Positions 24,848 to 31,652 of a stretch of 38,919 nucleotides of DNA are shown here, piece by piece. A model generated the notes under the pieces. The model saw nothing but the letters and a program-made list of their open reading frames with translations. It searched no databases and had not been told where the DNA came from. This DNA is from Pseudomonas sp. ISL-84 (GTDB taxonomy: Bacteria > Bacillota > Bacilli > Bacillales > Cytobacillaceae): the NCBI GenBank assembly GCA_018613035.1, contig JAGGRA010000058.1, positions 1 to 38,919 on the forward strand, read 5' to 3'. Positions within the stretch are counted from its first letter, which is position 1. Every line of letters starts with the position of its first letter. The position numbers and the translations under genes are program-made.

Positions 24848-26185
24848 TTAAATTCCTCCTACAAACCTGTTTGGGTTCAATGTTTTATGCGGATCCACTT
24901 TTGTTTTAATTCCTTGCAGAAGAAAGAAGTACGATGGATTCTTTCCCCAGACATTTACTTCTTTTCGCAATTCAAATGGCAAATGCTTCACAATAGCATA
25001 TCCACCAGCCTTCTCAGCGATCTCTTTTGCTTTTTTAACCGCAGAAGCTACATCCTCGGCAGCTCCTCTGATGGATACCTGACTCAATCCATGGCCCAAG
25101 CCTCCGTGTGACTCTACCGATACGTTGAACAAGTCTATTAGAAGCTCAGTTTCCTTTATAACATTCAGCACATTCAGATTAACCGTACCAACCTTCAAGC
25201 AAGCCTCTGTTTCAGCTGCCAATACTTCAGATGTCCCATTCGGAATATGCTGGTAAAAGCGCTTCCAGAAGAAATCTGCTTCTTCTTTTGAATTTACACT
25301 TAATTTTGCATTTGCTGGCAAAATGTTTTTTATAAAATCTTCCTGATATCGGACAGAGCTTTCTACATCTTCAAAGCTCATCGCAAGAGTATAGAAGTTT
25401 ATTCCGGTAAGCTTCTCTGAAAGTGCTGGGTTTAATAGCTCCATAGTTACTGGTTCAATCATGGAATCAAGAACCTTAACCGTGAATGATCTTATTTCCT
25501 GAAGATTTCCTTGCGGGAACGATACAAGAACCAGGCTTTCACTTTTAGGCAGCGGTCTTAGTTTTAACGTAATTTCGGAGACAACCCCAAGCGTTCCCAT
25601 TGACCCGATAAATAGCTTATTCATATCGTATCCGGCAACATTCTTAACAACTCTGCCGCCAGAGCGGATAACCTTCCCATCTGGATAAACAATCCTTAAC
25701 CCAATAACCGCATCACGGGCGGATCCGTATCCCAATCTTTTGGGTCCGCTTTCATTTGCAGCAATCACTCCGCCAATTGTTGACTTTTCCGGCCAGAATG
25801 GGTCAAGTGAAATCTTTTGATTATGCTTTGCCAGGTAATCCTGGAGTTCTTTGAAAGGAGTTCCTGCTTTTACTGTTAATGTCATATCTCCAGGAGTGTG
25901 TTCTACAATTCCTGTATACCTTTCAAGAGAAAGCAGGATATCTGCCTTTTCATCAAGGCCCCCAAACCCTCGTTTTGTTCCTCCACCCATTATGTTAATG
26001 GTTAAACCATTTGAATTGGCATATTTTAATACTCCTGATATATCTTCTTCTGATTCTGGATAAGCTTTCACATGTCCCGAGTTTCCAAAGGGATGGACTT
26101 CTTTTTCACCTTCTATTAATTGATCTTCTCTAAGGATTGTTTTTAACTCGCTCATTGATTCTGCCGCAATCAAAACAAACACCAC
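24848..26185 (-). CDS. glcE: Glycolate oxidase FAD-binding subunit GlcE
   Basis: This second FAD-domain subunit has about 435-445 residues. 'INIMGGGTKRGFGG', 'TLTVKAGTPFKELQDYL', 'STIGGVIAANESGPKRLGYGSARDAVIGL' and 'GGRVVKNVAGYDMNKLF' are the GlcE signatures. It is promoter-proximal. The first possible start is a GTG (26183-26185) overlapping AGGTGG. A TTG four codons later has proper spacing to that ribosome binding site, and an ATG ten codons later (26155) begins 'MSELKTIL'; the exact start is uncertain. The shared operator-like sequence begins six bases upstream of the GTG, so repressor binding would cover the initiation region. B. subtilis has only D and F homologues (ysfC, ysfD), so a three-subunit set is notable. 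Confidence 0.92.
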   Translation of the reverse strand: MVFVLIAAESMSELKTILREDQLIEGEKEVHPFGNSGHVKAYPESEEDISGVLKYANSNGLTINIMGGGTKRGFGGLDEKADILLSLERYTGIVEHTPGDMTLTVKAGTPFKELQDYLAKHNQKISLDPFWPEKSTIGGVIAANESGPKRLGYGSARDAVIGLRIVYPDGKVIRSGGRVVKNVAGYDMNKLFIGSMGTLGVVSEITLKLRPLPKSESLVLVSFPQGNLQEIRSFTVKVLDSMIEPVTMELLNPALSEKLTGINFYTLAMSFEDVESSVRYQEDFIKNILPANAKLSVNSKEEADFFWKRFYQHIPNGTSEVLAAETEACLKVGTVNLNVLNVIKETELLIDLFNVSVESHGGLGHGLSQVSIRGAAEDVASAVKKAKEIAEKAGGYAIVKHLPFELRKEVNVWGKNPSYFFLLQGIKTKVDPHKTLNPNRFVGGI

Positions 26186-26190
26186 CTATC

Positions 26191-26220
26191 GTTTCGTAAT
26201 AGCAAACAACGTTTCTCATA
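26191..26220. promoter_or_regulatory. Shared glycolate-regulon operator, copy 3 (glcE)
   Basis: GTTTCGTAATAGCAAACAA, then CGTTTCTCATA. The first 19 bases match the permease site except for two, and the whole 30-base stretch matches the malate synthase site closely. It is immediately upstream of glcE. Confidence 0.65.
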
Positions 26221-26237
26221 GATTTAAAAAAAATACT

Positions 26238-26930
26238 TTATTGTTCCTGAAGAATACTCATTTGCAAAAGCTGCTCCACCAGTTCTAAATGCTCAATCAT
26301 GTGTTTATGTGCCTGTTCAGGTTGCTGGTTTTTAATAGAAAAATAGATTTCAAGATGCTGCTGCTCAATTTTTTTGGCAGTTTCAGGCTGTGTTTGGATA
26401 TGCTTATGGAAATCCATCATCGACTTTTTCATAGTTTCCGAAATAAACTGAACAAACTGGATGAGGATATCATTTCCTGCTGCATGGGCAATCGCCATAT
26501 GAAACTGGTAATCCTCCTCCCATCCATGAATGGCTGTATCTGAAATCAGCACAGTCATTTTTCTGAGATCCTCTTCCGTGCGATTTCTCGCCGCTATTTC
26601 GGCAAGACCGGTTTCGACCATTTTTCTCGCTTGGAACAGCTCCTGGATGTCTTTAATGTCAGGAAGCAAGTGGTGGCTGTTAAATAATTTCGAGGAGTCA
26701 AACTTGCAAATATAAGTTCCTTCTCCCTGCTTAACATGAACAATTCCTTTCCCCTGCAGTGATGTTAAAGCATCCCTGACGGCGGAGCGCCCGACACCAA
26801 ATAATTCGCATAATTCTCTAACGGATGGCAGCTTCTCCCCCGACTGAAAGGAACCCTTCGCAATCATCTCTTCGACTTGCTCTGCAACCAAATCTGAAAT
26901 TTTCCGATTTGAAATCTTTTTTACATTCAC
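26238..26930 (-). CDS. GntR-family regulator, FadR/FCD type
   Basis: The 230-residue protein has an N-terminal winged helix (about 8-75) with 'ISDLVAEQVEEMIAKG', 'SGEKLPSVRELCELFGVGRSAVRDALTSLQGKG' and 'VKQGEGTYI'. An all-helical FCD effector domain follows, with 'LFQARKMVETGLAEIAARNRTEEDL' and a metal-ligand-like 'DYQFHMAIAHAAGND'. This layout is shared by LldR, LutR and GlcC, which respond to lactate or glycolate. The GTG at 26928-26930 follows GGGAGGAGG by a normal distance; in-frame upstream codons lack a ribosome binding site. It lies directly upstream of glcE on the same strand, but glcE has its own operator. A perfect palindrome 29 bases upstream of the GTG suggests autoregulation. Confidence 0.9.
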   Translation of the reverse strand: MNVKKISNRKISDLVAEQVEEMIAKGSFQSGEKLPSVRELCELFGVGRSAVRDALTSLQGKGIVHVKQGEGTYICKFDSSKLFNSHHLLPDIKDIQELFQARKMVETGLAEIAARNRTEEDLRKMTVLISDTAIHGWEEDYQFHMAIAHAAGNDILIQFVQFISETMKKSMMDFHKHIQTQPETAKKIEQQHLEIYFSIKNQQPEQAHKHMIEHLELVEQLLQMSILQEQ

Positions 26931-26958
26931 GCTAATGCCTCCTCCCATTTCAGACATC

Positions 26959-26973
26959 ACATATCTGATATGT
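26959..26973. promoter_or_regulatory. Palindrome upstream of the FCD GntR gene
   Basis: ACATATC-T-GATATGT is a perfect 15-bp palindrome with a single central base. The B. subtilis LutR operator is reported as TCATC-N1-GATGA, the same arm-N1-arm layout. It is upstream of the ribosome binding site, which suits autorepression. Confidence 0.6.
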
Positions 26974-27145
26974 TGCTTGTTATTTATTATTAAAGCACGA
27001 TGAATTGTATTAATCAATAAAATATTTAGAATTTATTTAAGATTTCAAGTATTTTATATCTTCTTTCTTATACTTAAGTGTTTTGCTAGGAAGAAGGGCT
27101 TACTTATTATCTTGCTGCCTTTCCAGCAGGAATTGATATTGGAGA

Positions 27146-27191
27146 ACAAAAAAAACCTGACCAGTCATGCTTTCGCATGGTGATCAGGTTT
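27146..27191 (-). terminator. Terminator of the cwlO-like gene
   Basis: AACCTGA...CATGC-TTTC-GCATG...TCAGGTT forms a long stem (27154-27191) with an internal mismatch. On the minus strand it is followed by TTTTTTTTGTT. It starts ten bases beyond the stop. Confidence 0.92.
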
Positions 27192-27201
27192 GAACTATTA
27201 T

Positions 27202-28476
27202 TTATTCTATTACGCGGACTACACGGCCATTAAATACATTCTTCCAGTAGCCGCTTGACATATTGGCAATCGCGACCCCTGTTGAGCTTTGGGAACCGAT
27301 GAATTTTCCGCCGCCAAGGTAAATGCCCACATGTCCATCCTTTTTATACGTATCAAAGAAAACAAGGTCTCCAGGCTTCATTTCGCTGGCAGAAACCTGG
27401 CTTCCAGCATATTTAAGAGAATCTGTGCTGGCTCCTACCTTAATTCCTGCTTGAGCAAATGACCAATGAACAAATCCGGAACAATCAAATCTTCCATTGG
27501 CAATATCATAAGAATTTCTGCCGCCGCCAAACACATAAACCGAATTGCCGATATACTTGTTCCCAGCAGTTGTGACAATATTAACTGCACTGCTTCCATT
27601 AACTGATTGCTTAGGTGCAGTATTGCTGGAGCTGCCAGGCTTGTCCTTGCTTACTGTTGTTTGTGTTTTAGGCCTATCTGCCCCTGGAGATGATGGTGAA
27701 ATAGCCGCAGTTTGTGCAGCTAAGCTTTGTTCGATTTCAGCAATCATAGAAGCATATTTGCTATCCTCAGTTAGAAGCTTCGCCTTCTTTTCAGCAATAC
27801 TGCCCTCTTGTACTTTCAGCTGCTGAATCAGCGAGTTATTCTGCTGTTTTTGTTCCACCATATTAGCCTGCATGCCTTCCAGCTCGGTCATCATACCGTT
27901 CAATTTGGACAACTCTGCTTCAACTGCAGCCTTTTTCTCTTCAAGTTCTTTTTTATCCTTTTCCTGTTCCGACATTAATTGTTTGTCTGCCTGAACGAAA
28001 GTCGTAACTGCATCAACACGGTCAACAAAATCACTGAAGCTTGAAGCACCAAGCAGAACATCTAAATAAGCTACTGTTCCGCCGCTTTCCTGGAACGACT
28101 GCGCTCTCTGTTTCAAAACAGAGCTCCTCTTTTCGATTCTTTTTTCGATGATCTCCATTTCCGATTGCAATTCATCTAACTCGGATTGAGTGCTCGTAAT
28201 TTTGCTTTGTGTGTTTTCTATTAATTTATTATTATCTTCAATCGCTTTCTCTACTCTTTGAATCTTTATTTTTAGTTCGGATATTTCCTTTAATACTGAA
28301 ACTAGTTCCTGATCAGCCTTGGCAAGACTGGTTTGTATGTCTAATCGCTGCTGCTGGACTTCACTTTTTTGATTATGTAATTTATTAATAGATTCAGCAT
28401 TTACGCCCGGAATAGAAAAAGCACTTCCAAGCCCTAGCATAATTGTAGTATTTAAAACGAGCAGCTTTTTTTTCAA
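27202..28476 (-). CDS. CwlO-like NlpC/P60 peptidoglycan endopeptidase
   Basis: This secreted cell-wall hydrolase of 424 residues probably cuts the D-Glu-m-DAP bond of stem peptides during elongation. The start is TTG 28474-28476 five bases after GGGAG; it gives a proper signal peptide 'MKKKLLVLNTTIMLGLGSAFSIPGVNA'-type leader cut near residue 27. Further-upstream in-frame ATGs would add 63 residues without a signal. Residues about 30-235 are long heptad-rich coiled coils, then a Pro/Ser/Thr linker, then the NlpC/P60 domain with C332 ('FDCSGFVHW') and H382 ('DGHVGIYLG'). The coiled-coil plus P60 plan is that of B. subtilis CwlO, which needs FtsEX. A WalR-like box and extended -10 promoter lie upstream with a roughly 125-base leader. 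It is monocistronic. Confidence 0.9.
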   Translation of the reverse strand: MKKKLLVLNTTIMLGLGSAFSIPGVNAESINKLHNQKSEVQQQRLDIQTSLAKADQELVSVLKEISELKIKIQRVEKAIEDNNKLIENTQSKITSTQSELDELQSEMEIIEKRIEKRSSVLKQRAQSFQESGGTVAYLDVLLGASSFSDFVDRVDAVTTFVQADKQLMSEQEKDKKELEEKKAAVEAELSKLNGMMTELEGMQANMVEQKQQNNSLIQQLKVQEGSIAEKKAKLLTEDSKYASMIAEIEQSLAAQTAAISPSSPGADRPKTQTTVSKDKPGSSSNTAPKQSVNGSSAVNIVTTAGNKYIGNSVYVFGGGRNSYDIANGRFDCSGFVHWSFAQAGIKVGASTDSLKYAGSQVSASEMKPGDLVFFDTYKKDGHVGIYLGGGKFIGSQSSTGVAIANMSSGYWKNVFNGRVVRVIE

Positions 28477-28609
28477 AATTACTCCCTGCTTTCTGATATG
28501 CACTCGGCCAATCCTAGCCAGCATATGAAATATATAAAACTTTTGCACTATGTATTTTAAAATTAAGCGATTACAATAAACTCTTAGTAAATTTGTCTTT
28601 CTATGGAGG

Positions 28610-28653
28610 ATTATACCACCGTTATTTGACAGGCTTGTAATATTACTATTACA
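28610..28653 (-). promoter_or_regulatory. Extended -10 promoter with WalR-like box
   Basis: TGGTATAAT on the minus strand (28610-28618) is an extended -10. Its -35 region carries TTGTAATA-TTAC-TATTACAA (28635-28654), a perfect inverted repeat. Read as a direct repeat it is TGTAAT-N5-TATTAC, one base from the WalR consensus TGTWAH-N5-TGTWAH. WalR activates cwlO in B. subtilis. Confidence 0.55.
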
Positions 28654-28736
28654 AAAATATTTCATTCATGACATTAAACCCCTTTTTTCGCGAATTTGGC
28701 ATGACATTTTTCCTGTTTTTTCTTCATTTAATAAAA

Positions 28737-29041
28737 AGGCTGTTTTCACAAACTTTGTTGCTATTTAAACAAGAAGTGAGTAGAGGTTGATTTCCGCTCC
28801 AGGATGCTCAAGCTTCCGCGGGGTAGGCGGTGAGTATCCTCGCCCCCCAGCGCCTGTCGGGTTTCACCTGTCCCACTCAACCCGCTGGACTTTGAATAAG
28901 CATCCTTGAATCATCAACGAACGAAGGAATGCGAATGCATTTTCGCGGGATTAGCACATTATGCTCCAATCAACCAAACTAATTTATTAATGTTTTTAAT
29001 TGCATAATCTATTTAAAAACAACATTCTTTAGAAAAGAGCC
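28737..29041 (+). repeat. Dispersed MITE-like element, copy C with terminal inverted repeats
   Basis: This copy shows both ends best. The left end AGGCTGTTTTCACAAACTTT and the right end ...CTTTAGAAAAGAGCC are inverted repeats of each other. The same right end in copy D (GCAACAAACTTTGCGAAAAC, then AGCC) is nearly the exact reverse complement of this left end. AATAAAA flanks the element on both sides, a possible target-site duplication. Inside are GTTGATTTCCGCTCC, CCGCGGGG, GGCTGGACTTTGA-like sequence and the GAATGCGAATGCATTTTC hairpin. No coding capacity is credible. Confidence 0.85.
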
Positions 29042-29043
29042 AA

Positions 29044-29088
29044 TAAAAAAAGACCGATATCCGAGTTGACATCCTCGAGATTTCAGCC
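29044..29088 (-). terminator. Terminator of the DUF2294 gene
   Basis: On the minus strand a roughly 13-bp imperfect stem (29052-29088, with CTCGAG/CTCGG near the loop) is followed by TTTTTTT (29045-29051). It lies about 65 bases beyond the DUF2294 stop and abuts repeat copy C. Confidence 0.7.
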
Positions 29089-29153
29089 TTTAGTTATATT
29101 GCTTAATTATGATGCACTTAATATAGAAGGAACCGGGCAAATAGTTTAATCTG

Positions 29154-29513
29154 CTAACTCCTAAATTTGCTTTGGATGTCCTGATCAAAAACAAAAACGG
29201 ACATCCCAAAATCACGTTCTATATCAATGTCAACAAATAGGTCGATAAGTTTCGCCTGCAGGAAGTCTTCCATTTCTGATGGACGATTTTTCTTATACAT
29301 TTCTTTTACCATTTCAGTTCGGGCTGCACGAAGCATTTGTTTTCCTTCATCTGCACTGGCAATAAACTTTTCTACAGGAGACAGATTCCCTTCCATCTCA
29401 CAAATAGCCCAATTTTTACAGAAAGTTGTCCTGACCTGGCTTGGCCCTTTACCCATATGCTTTTTCCTGAAGGAGCGCACTAAGTTACTAAATTCAGCTT
29501 CATACTTATTCAT
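29154..29513 (-). CDS. DUF2294-family protein
   Basis: This is a 119-residue soluble protein. It has the DUF2294 pattern: an N-terminal 'FSNLVRSFRKKHMGKGPSQVRTTF', a central 'GNLSPVEKFIASADEGKQMLRAARTEMVKEMY' and a C-terminal 'DIDIERDFGMSVFVF'. Function is unknown. In Firmicutes such genes are often found near formate dehydrogenase genes (a recollection, not tested), and here it is divergent from fdhD. Monocistronic, with an AGAGGG ribosome binding site and a terminator. No membrane segment, signal or metal motif is visible. Confidence 0.75.
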   Translation of the reverse strand: MNKYEAEFSNLVRSFRKKHMGKGPSQVRTTFCKNWAICEMEGNLSPVEKFIASADEGKQMLRAARTEMVKEMYKKNRPSEMEDFLQAKLIDLFVDIDIERDFGMSVFVFDQDIQSKFRS

Positions 29514-29618
29514 CTATCCAACCCTCTAATATCCAATTATTTGCCCTAAAAAGCTTAAACAGCTATTCACTTTAATAAGTTAAGCAATTATCGCCCTTAT
29601 TGTCAAACAAATAAGCCG

Positions 29619-29667
29619 GGTACCAGGTACCTATACCAATTGCAAAGTGGTATAGGTACCTGGTACC
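29619..29667. repeat. Perfect 20-bp inverted repeat with GGTACC motifs
   Basis: GGTACCAGGTACCTATACCA (29619-29638), a 9-base loop ATTGCAAAG, then the exact reverse complement (29648-29667). Each arm holds two GGTACC palindromes. It lies between the divergent DUF2294 and fdhD genes, so it is not a terminator for either. It looks like a REP-type palindromic unit as found in many Bacillaceae genomes. Confidence 0.9.
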
Positions 29668-29701
29668 GCATCTATATTAACACTATGCCAATATTAATTT
29701 C

Positions 29702-29729
29702 TTGCCTAATTGTGATTTTGTGCTAATAT
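29702..29729 (+). promoter_or_regulatory. Candidate fdhD promoter
   Basis: TTGCCT (-35), 16-base spacer, TAATAT (-10), placing the transcript start about 30 bases before the fdhD ATG. Reasonable but unexceptional match to sigma-A. Confidence 0.4.
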
Positions 29730-29765
29730 TTTTGTTAGTTGAACAGAAATTAGGAGGCGGCTTAC

Positions 29766-30569
29766 ATGGACAGCCAAATCAGCAACAGCAGTAAAATTGT
29801 TAAATTTCAGGATGGGGTTTTGAAGGAAACACATGATGAAATTGTATCAGAACATCCATTAACCATTCATCTGAATGGTGAGGAGTTCGCCACTATGGTC
29901 TGCAGCCCAGATAACATCAAAGAGCTGACAATTGGCTTTCTGGCTTCAGAAGGTTTTATCCGGAGAATAGACGAAATTAAAAATATTCAAATAGACGAAA
30001 GCAAAGGCTATTCATATGTAGATTTACACGCTAAAACTATCACAGCAAGCCATGAGTTCCATTCCAAAAGATTCATCGGTTCGTGCTGTGGAAAAAGCAG
30101 GCAATTTTATTTCCATAATGATGCCCGTACTGCTAAAACCTCCACTTCAAAAATGACTTTGACTCCACAGCAATGTATCTCATTTATGGAGCAGCTTCAG
30201 GAAGGCAGCATTACGTTCCAGGAAACCGGAGGGGTACATAATGCCGCATTATTTTCAGCTGATGAATTGATAGTAAGCAGAACTGATATTGGCCGCCATA
30301 ATGCATTAGATAAAATCCTTGGCTACTGTATTGAAAACCGTATTCCTGTCAGGGATAAAATTATCGCATTTAGCGGGAGAATATCTTCGGAAGTTTTGCT
30401 TAAAGCTGCAAAAATTGGAGTGGGCATTATCCTTTCAAAATCTGCCCCTACTAATCTCGCTATTAAGCTTGCAGATGATTTGAATATTACTGCGGTGGGT
30501 TTTATTCGCGGAGACACCTTCAATGTTTATTCACACCCGGAAAGAATTATTTCTGAGAAGCGAAGTTAA
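29766..30569 (+). CDS. fdhD: Formate dehydrogenase accessory sulfurtransferase FdhD
   Basis: FdhD takes sulfur from the cysteine desulfurase and inserts it into the molybdenum bis-MGD cofactor, giving active formate dehydrogenase. The 267-residue protein has 'PLTIHLNGEEFATMVCSPDNIKELTIGFL' near residues 31-59, the redox cysteine pair C107-C108 in 'GSCCGKSR' (the Bacillus version of the CxxC loop of the E. coli protein), 'GGVHNAALF', and 'SRTDIGRHNALDKILG'. A GGAGG ribosome binding site precedes the ATG. It should serve the FdhF enzyme encoded about 6 kb downstream on the other strand. Followed by its own terminator. Confidence 0.94.
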   Translation: MDSQISNSSKIVKFQDGVLKETHDEIVSEHPLTIHLNGEEFATMVCSPDNIKELTIGFLASEGFIRRIDEIKNIQIDESKGYSYVDLHAKTITASHEFHSKRFIGSCCGKSRQFYFHNDARTAKTSTSKMTLTPQQCISFMEQLQEGSITFQETGGVHNAALFSADELIVSRTDIGRHNALDKILGYCIENRIPVRDKIIAFSGRISSEVLLKAAKIGVGIILSKSAPTNLAIKLADDLNITAVGFIRGDTFNVYSHPERIISEKRS

Positions 30570-30607
30570 TTTATCTTGAACACCAAAAATATATGAGAAT
30601 AACAAAT

Positions 30608-30637
30608 AAAAGAATCCGGGTTGGGTTCTTTTTTTGT
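30608..30637 (+). terminator. Terminator of fdhD
   Basis: AAAAGAATCC (30608-30617), a 5-base loop, GGGTTCTTTT with one G-T pair, then a run of T. About 40 bases beyond the stop. Confidence 0.82.
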
Positions 30638-30689
30638 TATAGGGTTCAAAATCTTAAATTTATCAATTACTGGTTATTTTTTATAATAC

Positions 30690-30715
30690 GTTTCGCACCT
30701 GCTACCACGGGGAAA
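30690..30715 (+). promoter_or_regulatory. SigB-type promoter of the CBS gene
   Basis: GTTTCG (30690-30695), 14 bases, GGGAAA (30710-30715). The -10 matches the SigB GGGWAW pattern fully, the -35 in four of six bases, and the spacing is right. The predicted start leaves room for the AAGGAGG ribosome binding site before the ATG at 30761. Confidence 0.6.
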
Positions 30716-30760
30716 TCCATTAATATCAGGATAACAAATTCTTAGAAGGAGGCAATACCT

Positions 30761-31186
30761 ATGAAAATCACTGAAATGATGACAACAGAGGTAGAAAGCT
30801 GTTCACCAAATGCTACCCTTATGGAAGTGGCGGCAAAGATGAAGGAATTGGATGTCGGTGTAATGCCTATTACACAAGATAATGAATTAGTGGGTTTAGC
30901 AACTGACCGGGACCTGGTATTAAAAGGCCTTGCTGAAGAATTGCCGCTCGATGCACCGGTGTCCCAGGTAATGACCGGCGATCCGGTGAGGGGTACTGTA
31001 ACAATGACACCTGAAGAAGCGGCTGATATTATGGCAGATGTACAAATTCGCCGCCTTCCTATCGTAGATGACGGCAAACTTGTGGGAATCGTATCATTAG
31101 GTGATTTAGCCGTCCATACCCGAACTGAAACTGATGCTGGAGAGGCTCTGGAAGAGATCTCCTATCCTTCTGAACCAAATAAATAA
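30761..31186 (+). CDS. Tandem CBS-domain protein
   Basis: This stand-alone 141-residue pair of CBS domains (about 1-60 and 68-128) folds into a Bateman module that binds adenosine nucleotides such as AMP, ATP or NAD. Both repeats are clear: 'MMTTEVESCSPNATLMEVAAKMKELDVGVMPI' and 'VMTGDPVRGTVTMTPEEAADIMADVQIRRLPIVDDGKLVGIVSLGDLA'. There is no catalytic domain. B. subtilis YhcV is of this kind. The upstream SigB-like promoter suggests general-stress induction. A strong AAGGAGG precedes the ATG and a terminator follows. Confidence 0.9.
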   Translation: MKITEMMTTEVESCSPNATLMEVAAKMKELDVGVMPITQDNELVGLATDRDLVLKGLAEELPLDAPVSQVMTGDPVRGTVTMTPEEAADIMADVQIRRLPIVDDGKLVGIVSLGDLAVHTRTETDAGEALEEISYPSEPNK

Positions 31187-31189
31187 AAA

Positions 31190-31229
31190 CAAAGAATGGA
31201 TCTCTTTTTGGAGATCCATTTCTTTTATA
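31190..31229 (+). terminator. Terminator of the CBS gene
   Basis: ATGGATCTC (31196-31204) and GAGATCCAT (31211-31219) are perfect arms with a T/G loop, followed by TTCTTTTATATTTT. It starts a few bases after the stop. Confidence 0.88.
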
Positions 31230-31310
31230 TTTTGCATGGTAAAAACTTCTTATACAACTCACTTTTTTGCATATAGGTGAATACCCTGATTATGCAAAGG
31301 AGGAATGCTT

Positions 31311-31643
31311 ATGTATTATTTTAATGCACATGGAAACCTGCCTGTTTCATGGAACCGTGAAGATCAGGACTTCAGGGATGCCAAGAGCCAATGCCAAAAA
31401 TATATGAATTACCATGTGATTGCCCAGATGAAGGACGGTTCTCAAGTTGAAGGCATCATCGAGGATATGGATGATGAAGGCGTAACAATGATGGTGCCTG
31501 AGGATGTTGAAGAAAATGAGTCAAGAATATATGGAGGGTATGGCGGATATGGAAGAAGAAGATACCGCAGATACCGGAGACGCCGTTTTCCATTCTATGC
31601 TTTTGCTTTTCCATTTATTTTCCCATTTCCTTTTTATTATTAG
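31311..31643 (+). CDS. Small Sm-like protein with Arg/aromatic tail
   Basis: This is a 110-residue protein. A strong AAAGGAGG lies seven bases before ATG 31311; an in-frame ATG two codons earlier is too close to it. The middle, 'YHVIAQMKDGSQVEGIIEDMDDEGVTMMVPED' (about 40-70), has the strand pattern of Sm/SH3-like barrels found in some spore-coat and RNA-binding proteins. A Gly/Tyr hinge (GGYGGYG), a very basic run with eleven Arg and a few Tyr, and a tail made almost only of Phe, Pro, Tyr and Ala follow. Function is unknown. The tail could bind RNA, acidic polymer or a membrane, or be a spore-structural module. No SigE, SigK or SigG promoter is convincing. Repeat copy D begins ten bases after the stop. 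Confidence 0.75.
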   Translation: MYYFNAHGNLPVSWNREDQDFRDAKSQCQKYMNYHVIAQMKDGSQVEGIIEDMDDEGVTMMVPEDVEENESRIYGGYGGYGRRRYRRYRRRRFPFYAFAFPFIFPFPFYY

Positions 31644-31652
31644 ACTCTTATA

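Noticed and set aside
26186..26225. cre (CcpA) site in the GAGAAACG stretch upstream of glcE and malate synthase
   Set aside because: Aligning to TGAAARCGYTWNCW leaves about five mismatches, including conserved positions. The stretch is better explained as part of the shared operator-like sequence.
28477..28665. Longer N-terminus for the CwlO-like protein
   Set aside because: The upstream 63 codons cover the leader and promoter, include the -10 element, and would bury the signal peptide.
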